Part shown: positions 60,448 to 64,000 of the stretch, piece after piece
Position numbering within the stretch: position 1 is the stretch's first letter
Layout: each line of letters starts with the position of its first letter
Assembly (NCBI GenBank): GCA_963667315.1
Contig: OY763325.1
Location: forward strand, 992,001-1,056,000
Direction of reading: 5' to 3'
DNA: 64,000 bases
From: DAINPP01 sp963667315
GTDB lineage: Bacteria; Thermotogota; Thermotogae; MWEM01
Notes under the pieces: model-generated
Database searches by the model: none
What the model was told of the DNA's origin: nothing
What the model saw: only the letters and a program-made list of their open reading frames with translations
Position numbers and translations under genes: made by a program

Positions 60448-63400
60448 GTGAAAAGGATATTGTATATCTCATTGATCGCCATTCTGGTTTTGATTGTAAT
60501 CGTTGCATCATGCCAAATGAGCGTAACCACTCCTGAAGTACCTGTTTTAAAGCTTCCGGCTGACGGGGCAGAGGATGTTTCTCTTTCACCTTCATTCTAC
60601 TGGGGAATAAATGAAGAGAAAAAAGAAGATATCCTTTACAGCTTGAAGATTTTCAGGTTAACTACTGGGGGGACAGAAACAGTTTTTCAGAAAACGGGAC
60701 TTTCTGAAAGTGAATTCAAACTTACAGCAGAATTAGAACCTTCACAGGAATATTTCTGGCGTATCTCTTATTCGACGGAGAAAGGAGATCGGGTTGATTC
60801 TGACTACTTCTATTTTGATACAGCTTCGCTACCTGAATTGGAGTTAAAAATCCCTTCCAGCAAAGTTTTTGAAGGCAAAACACTGAATATTGATCTAAAA
60901 TCTTTCCTTAAAGGGTTAAAGGAAAGAGAGGTAAATTTCTGTCATCTTTCAGGACCGGGAGAGATCAAGGAGGGTATATATACCTTTAATCCAGGATTTG
61001 AAGATTCAGGATCGTATATCGTCGAGGTCTGTGCCAAAGGAAGATTCCGGGAAACGTCACAGCAATTTGAAATAACCGTACTTGATACATACAGGCCTAT
61101 GATCGTTAAAAACATTCAGGAAGACTTTGAGGTAAAAGAGGGAGAAACCTTTCAAATTAATTTAAATGAGAAAATCGAAAATCCCGAGGCCAACCTTTTG
61201 ACTTACAGTATCGTGGAAGGACCGGGAGAGATTAAGGACGGCATTTATATTTTCGAACCAGATTTTACGCAACAGGGAAAAGAGTATGTGAAAATAAGAA
61301 TTGAGGATCCCGCCACAGAAATCAATATGAATTTCCATATCGTTATCAGTGACGTGAATCAGATCCCAACCCTTAGTGTCATACCTATTCAGAATATTGA
61401 AGAGAATGAGTTATTGACTCTGAATCTCAAGGAATTCACGAAGGATCCGGACAACGATACGATTCTTTTTGAATTGATTCAGGGACCGGGAGAATTATCC
61501 AAAGAAGGGATTTATACTTTCAAGCCTGATTTTGACTCAGAAAGGGATTATTTTGTATCCTTCTCTGTAAATGACGGAAAGGAATCATCTGAGGATAAAT
61601 TCTCAATCATAGTGGCAAATACCAACAGGTTGCCGAACGAATCTTTGAAGATTGAAACACAGCAAACGATAACTGAAAATGAAGAGTTAAAGATAAACCT
61701 GAATGAATGCTATTCTGATCCGGATGAAGACCCATTGACATTTGAACTGGTGTCGGGCCCCGGTCAAATACTCGATGGCGTCTACAGTTACACTCCTGAT
61801 TTCGATTCTGAAACGGCGACTTCAATTTCTATAGAGGTTTCAGATGGAATGGATAGCATTGTAAAAGCGTACGACTTAAAGATAAAGAACGTCAACAGGT
61901 CACCGGAAATCAAAGTATCAGAGCCTGACAAGACAAGAGATGTGTTTTCTCTAAAATGGGAAGCAACCGATCCTGATGATGATCCCCTACTGTACGATAT
62001 TTATTTTTCGGATCATGAAGATCCCATACTCGTTTCAAAAAACTTCAGAGCAACGGAATGGACACCGGCTGAAGCAAACATTCAACTTGTTCCATACAAA
62101 GAATATTTCTGGAAAATTGTTGTGAAAGATTCGAAGGGTCTTGAAAAATCGACACCTGTAAAAAGTGTTGAATTTGAAAACAAAGAACCTGAGAAACCAC
62201 TGCTGACAGTGGACTATGATCCTGACAAAGTTATCGCCTTACCATTTGAGATTACATGGATATCTCAGGATGAAGATGATGGTCAGAACTTATATTATGA
62301 TTTTTACATGGGTAAGGAAAAGGATAAACTGAGACTCGTCGCCGAAAACCTGGAAACTGAATCTTATTCTCTTTCAGGACTTGAAGGAGGGCAAAGATAT
62401 TACTGGAAAATCATTTCAAAGGATAATTTCGGGGGTATGGCCGAATCGGATATCTATTCGTTAACAACGAATCAACCGCCTCTGGGTCCTGTTAATCCAG
62501 GAATTAAAAACGGATCAAGTAACGTTTCTTCAACTAATACGGTTCTTTCATGGGAGATTCCGGAAAACCCGGATAACGATACACTTAGTTATGATATTTT
62601 CATCGGGACGGATTCAAAAACACTGAAACTTGTTGCCTCAGATATTTCAGAAGCAACATACAAATTAGCATCTTTAACAGGTAAAGAACAATACTATTGG
62701 CAGATTGTCACAAAAGATGAATACGGTGAGGAAACAGCAGGGCCCGTTTGGTCTTTTAAAACCGGTTTTGGTCCGGGAGCGGTTGAATGGGAATACAAAG
62801 TCAAATATGATATAAGATCCAGTCCGGCTATTTCGGATGATGGGATTATTTATTTTGGAGCAGATGATGATTATCTTTACGCAATTGACAGGGACGGAAA
62901 TTTTGTCTGGAAGTTCAACTGCGGAAACGTAGTATTTCCAAGCCCTTCGATTGGAACAGACGGAACCGTTTATATAGCAACCGGAAATAAATATATTTAT
63001 GCCATCGATAAAGAAGGACAGTTAATCTGGAAGAAGAAAATACAAGGCGGATGTTATTCAAGCCCGGCCGTAGATAAATCGGGAACGGTTTATATTGGCG
63101 ATTCAACTGGAGTTCTTCATGCGATATCCCACGACGGAAAGGAAATATGGACTTATTCAACTGAAGATGAGATTCGCTCCAGTCCGGCTGTAGGGTATTC
63201 CGGAACAATCTATTTCGGTTCTGATGACGGACATCTTTACGCTTTAAACAGTGATGGAACATTAAAGTGGAAATATAAAACTGATGGTTTTGTAAGATCC
63301 AGTCCGGCCCTGAATGAAGATGAAAATATCTACATCGGTGCTTTTGACGGACATCTTTACGCCTTGAACAAAAACGGTGCATTATTGTGGAAAGTTAATC

Positions 63401-63813
63401 TCGACTCAGAATTAAAAGGCAGTCCATCGATTTACTACGATGGGACAATCTATATTGGAGCCTATGATGGTAAATTGAATGCAATAAACGCTGACGGAAC
63501 AGTAAAATGGTCCTATAAAATAGAAGAAGGTCCGTTCTGGTCATCCAGTCCAGCTATCGGTGCTGACGGGACAGTTTATATTGGAACATGGGAAAAGACT
63601 GTTCTGGCTATCGGGGCTGACGGTGAAAAAAAATGGTGTTTAAAAGCGGATGATTATATTAAATCCAGCCCGGTCATCGATATTGATGGCTCGCTATACA
63701 TCGGAACTTATGGTGCAAAACTATATTCTATTGCAACCGACAGTATGGGTCTTTCAACGGATTCTCCATGGCCTATGTTCAGGAAAGATCAAAAGCACAC
63801 AGCCACACAATAG
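60448..63813 (+). CDS. Large lipoprotein with Ig/cadherin-like, Fn3-like and PQQ-propeller domains
   Basis: This protein of about 1121 residues has a lipoprotein signal (helix then IVASC, Cys near residue 23). A Fn3-like domain (about 30-125) is followed by four cadherin/Ig-like repeats (about 125-490), each with a GPGEIKxGIYTFxPxF-type motif. Three Fn3-like domains follow (about 490-770; each with YDIYFS/YDFYMG/YDIFIG). The C-terminal propeller has eight PQQ-like blades (SSPAISDDGIIYFG, SPSIGTDGTVYIA, ... SSPVIDIDGSLYIG), ending PWPMFRKDQKHT. Such propellers act as binding or assembly scaffolds at the cell surface. Start GTG at 60448 follows GGAG; TTG at 60445 is possible. No enzyme motif is seen. 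Confidence 0.88.
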   Translation: MKRILYISLIAILVLIVIVASCQMSVTTPEVPVLKLPADGAEDVSLSPSFYWGINEEKKEDILYSLKIFRLTTGGTETVFQKTGLSESEFKLTAELEPSQEYFWRISYSTEKGDRVDSDYFYFDTASLPELELKIPSSKVFEGKTLNIDLKSFLKGLKEREVNFCHLSGPGEIKEGIYTFNPGFEDSGSYIVEVCAKGRFRETSQQFEITVLDTYRPMIVKNIQEDFEVKEGETFQINLNEKIENPEANLLTYSIVEGPGEIKDGIYIFEPDFTQQGKEYVKIRIEDPATEINMNFHIVISDVNQIPTLSVIPIQNIEENELLTLNLKEFTKDPDNDTILFELIQGPGELSKEGIYTFKPDFDSERDYFVSFSVNDGKESSEDKFSIIVANTNRLPNESLKIETQQTITENEELKINLNECYSDPDEDPLTFELVSGPGQILDGVYSYTPDFDSETATSISIEVSDGMDSIVKAYDLKIKNVNRSPEIKVSEPDKTRDVFSLKWEATDPDDDPLLYDIYFSDHEDPILVSKNFRATEWTPAEANIQLVPYKEYFWKIVVKDSKGLEKSTPVKSVEFENKEPEKPLLTVDYDPDKVIALPFEITWISQDEDDGQNLYYDFYMGKEKDKLRLVAENLETESYSLSGLEGGQRYYWKIISKDNFGGMAESDIYSLTTNQPPLGPVNPGIKNGSSNVSSTNTVLSWEIPENPDNDTLSYDIFIGTDSKTLKLVASDISEATYKLASLTGKEQYYWQIVTKDEYGEETAGPVWSFKTGFGPGAVEWEYKVKYDIRSSPAISDDGIIYFGADDDYLYAIDRDGNFVWKFNCGNVVFPSPSIGTDGTVYIATGNKYIYAIDKEGQLIWKKKIQGGCYSSPAVDKSGTVYIGDSTGVLHAISHDGKEIWTYSTEDEIRSSPAVGYSGTIYFGSDDGHLYALNSDGTLKWKYKTDGFVRSSPALNEDENIYIGAFDGHLYALNKNGALLWKVNLDSELKGSPSIYYDGTIYIGAYDGKLNAINADGTVKWSYKIEEGPFWSSSPAIGADGTVYIGTWEKTVLAIGADGEKKWCLKADDYIKSSPVIDIDGSLYIGTYGAKLYSIATDSMGLSTDSPWPMFRKDQKHTATQ

Positions 63814-63831
63814 AAAATGCATAGATCAAAA

Positions 63832-63864
63832 AGGGACGCTGGAATCATAGCGTCCCTTTTTTTA
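63832..63864 (+). terminator. Terminator after the lipoprotein gene
   Basis: Stem AGGGACGCT/AGCGTCCCT with an 8-base loop, followed by a run of T, 19 bases beyond the stop. Confidence 0.93.
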
Positions 63865-63910
63865 TGGCGTTGTAAATACAGTATCAAACGACCATGATAT
63901 GACCTCTTTA

Positions 63911-63919
63911 TGCTATAAT
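63911..63919 (+). promoter_or_regulatory. Extended -10 promoter before the last gene
   Basis: TGCTATAAT within the hairpin-like TATGCT-ATAATC-AGCATA, 61 bases upstream of ATG at 63980. Confidence 0.5.
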
Positions 63920-63979
63920 CAGCATAGTTTTTTGTTTCTGCAGATTGAGTGATGCTGATTTCACAATGGAGTTGATACG

Positions 63980-64000
63980 ATGATAACAGTCAGCAATTTA
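63980..64000 (+). CDS. Start of a gene, possibly an ABC-F ATPase (partial)
   Basis: ATG at 63980, with GGAG at 63968-63971, encodes MITVSNL before the window ends. This is how many ABC-F translation-factor ATPases begin (MITVSN followed by LxxxFG). Seven residues cannot prove it. Confidence 0.35.

Noticed and set aside
62800..63760. Repeated DNA in the lipoprotein gene as a tandem-repeat or CRISPR-like array
   Set aside because: The repeats are diverged codons of PQQ-like blades in one open reading frame, with no spacer structure.

Overview
The window is AT-rich DNA, mostly coding, with canonical ribosome binding sites (AGGAGG, AGGTGA, GGGGG) and housekeeping-type promoters. The gene content suggests an anaerobic bacterium that ferments amino acids and swims: indolepyruvate- and 2-oxoacid:ferredoxin oxidoreductases, lysine 2,3-aminomutase, flavodoxins with a membrane Fe-S protein, CheB, and extensive phosphorelay and cyclic-di-GMP signalling. 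I cannot fix the phylum; a Firmicutes-like or other low-GC anaerobic lineage fits. I saw no rRNA, tRNA, CRISPR array, intact insertion sequence or prophage.

Layout. 1-10.2 kb is metabolic: the start of an NAD synthetase-like gene (minus), a TauE-type permease, iorAB, the beta and gamma subunits of a 2-oxoacid oxidoreductase, an undecaprenol/diacylglycerol kinase, cheB, coaD, kamA-kamB and the long-form ribosome hibernation factor. 10.2-20.5 kb holds a decayed flavoprotein gene and a four-gene minus-strand signalling operon (PhnD-sensor hybrid kinase, REC-GGDEF, REC-HD-GYP, dCache/PAS/GAF hybrid kinase). 20.7-34.1 kb is accessory: a membrane GDPD phosphodiesterase, an autoregulated TetR gene with a P-loop kinase-DUF1349 fusion, acetyltransferases, SDR and NUDIX enzymes, a winged-helix/CDF/PH membrane protein, and a TetR-MATE operon with a palindromic operator. 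34.1-41 kb has another hybrid kinase and two related HD-GYP proteins. 41-48.6 kb has an aminoglycoside adenylyltransferase, ArsP-type permeases, a dehydrogenase and an AAA ATPase that share an upstream repeat, and a Mn2+ (yybP-ykoY) riboswitch before a UPF0016 exporter. 48.6-64 kb has a PadR-controlled flavodoxin/Fe-S operon, a nitroreductase, an XRE/membrane-protein cassette, an aldehyde dehydrogenase, DUF2804, a TPR-GGDEF protein, RlmD, a lipase-like hydrolase, a large PQQ-propeller lipoprotein, and probably the start of an ABC-F gene.

The intergenic stretches hold several gene relics (flavoprotein, GNAT, XRE-cupin, LysE, DUF1703-type ATPase, AAC(6')-like, Crp/Fnr). Three of them are broken at an A7 tract where A8 would restore the frame. 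The points most worth follow-up are the wHTH-CDF-wHTH-PH protein, the 45-bp element upstream of the dehydrogenase and ATPase genes, the P-loop kinase-DUF1349 fusion, and the riboswitch whose promoter lies inside a dead gene.
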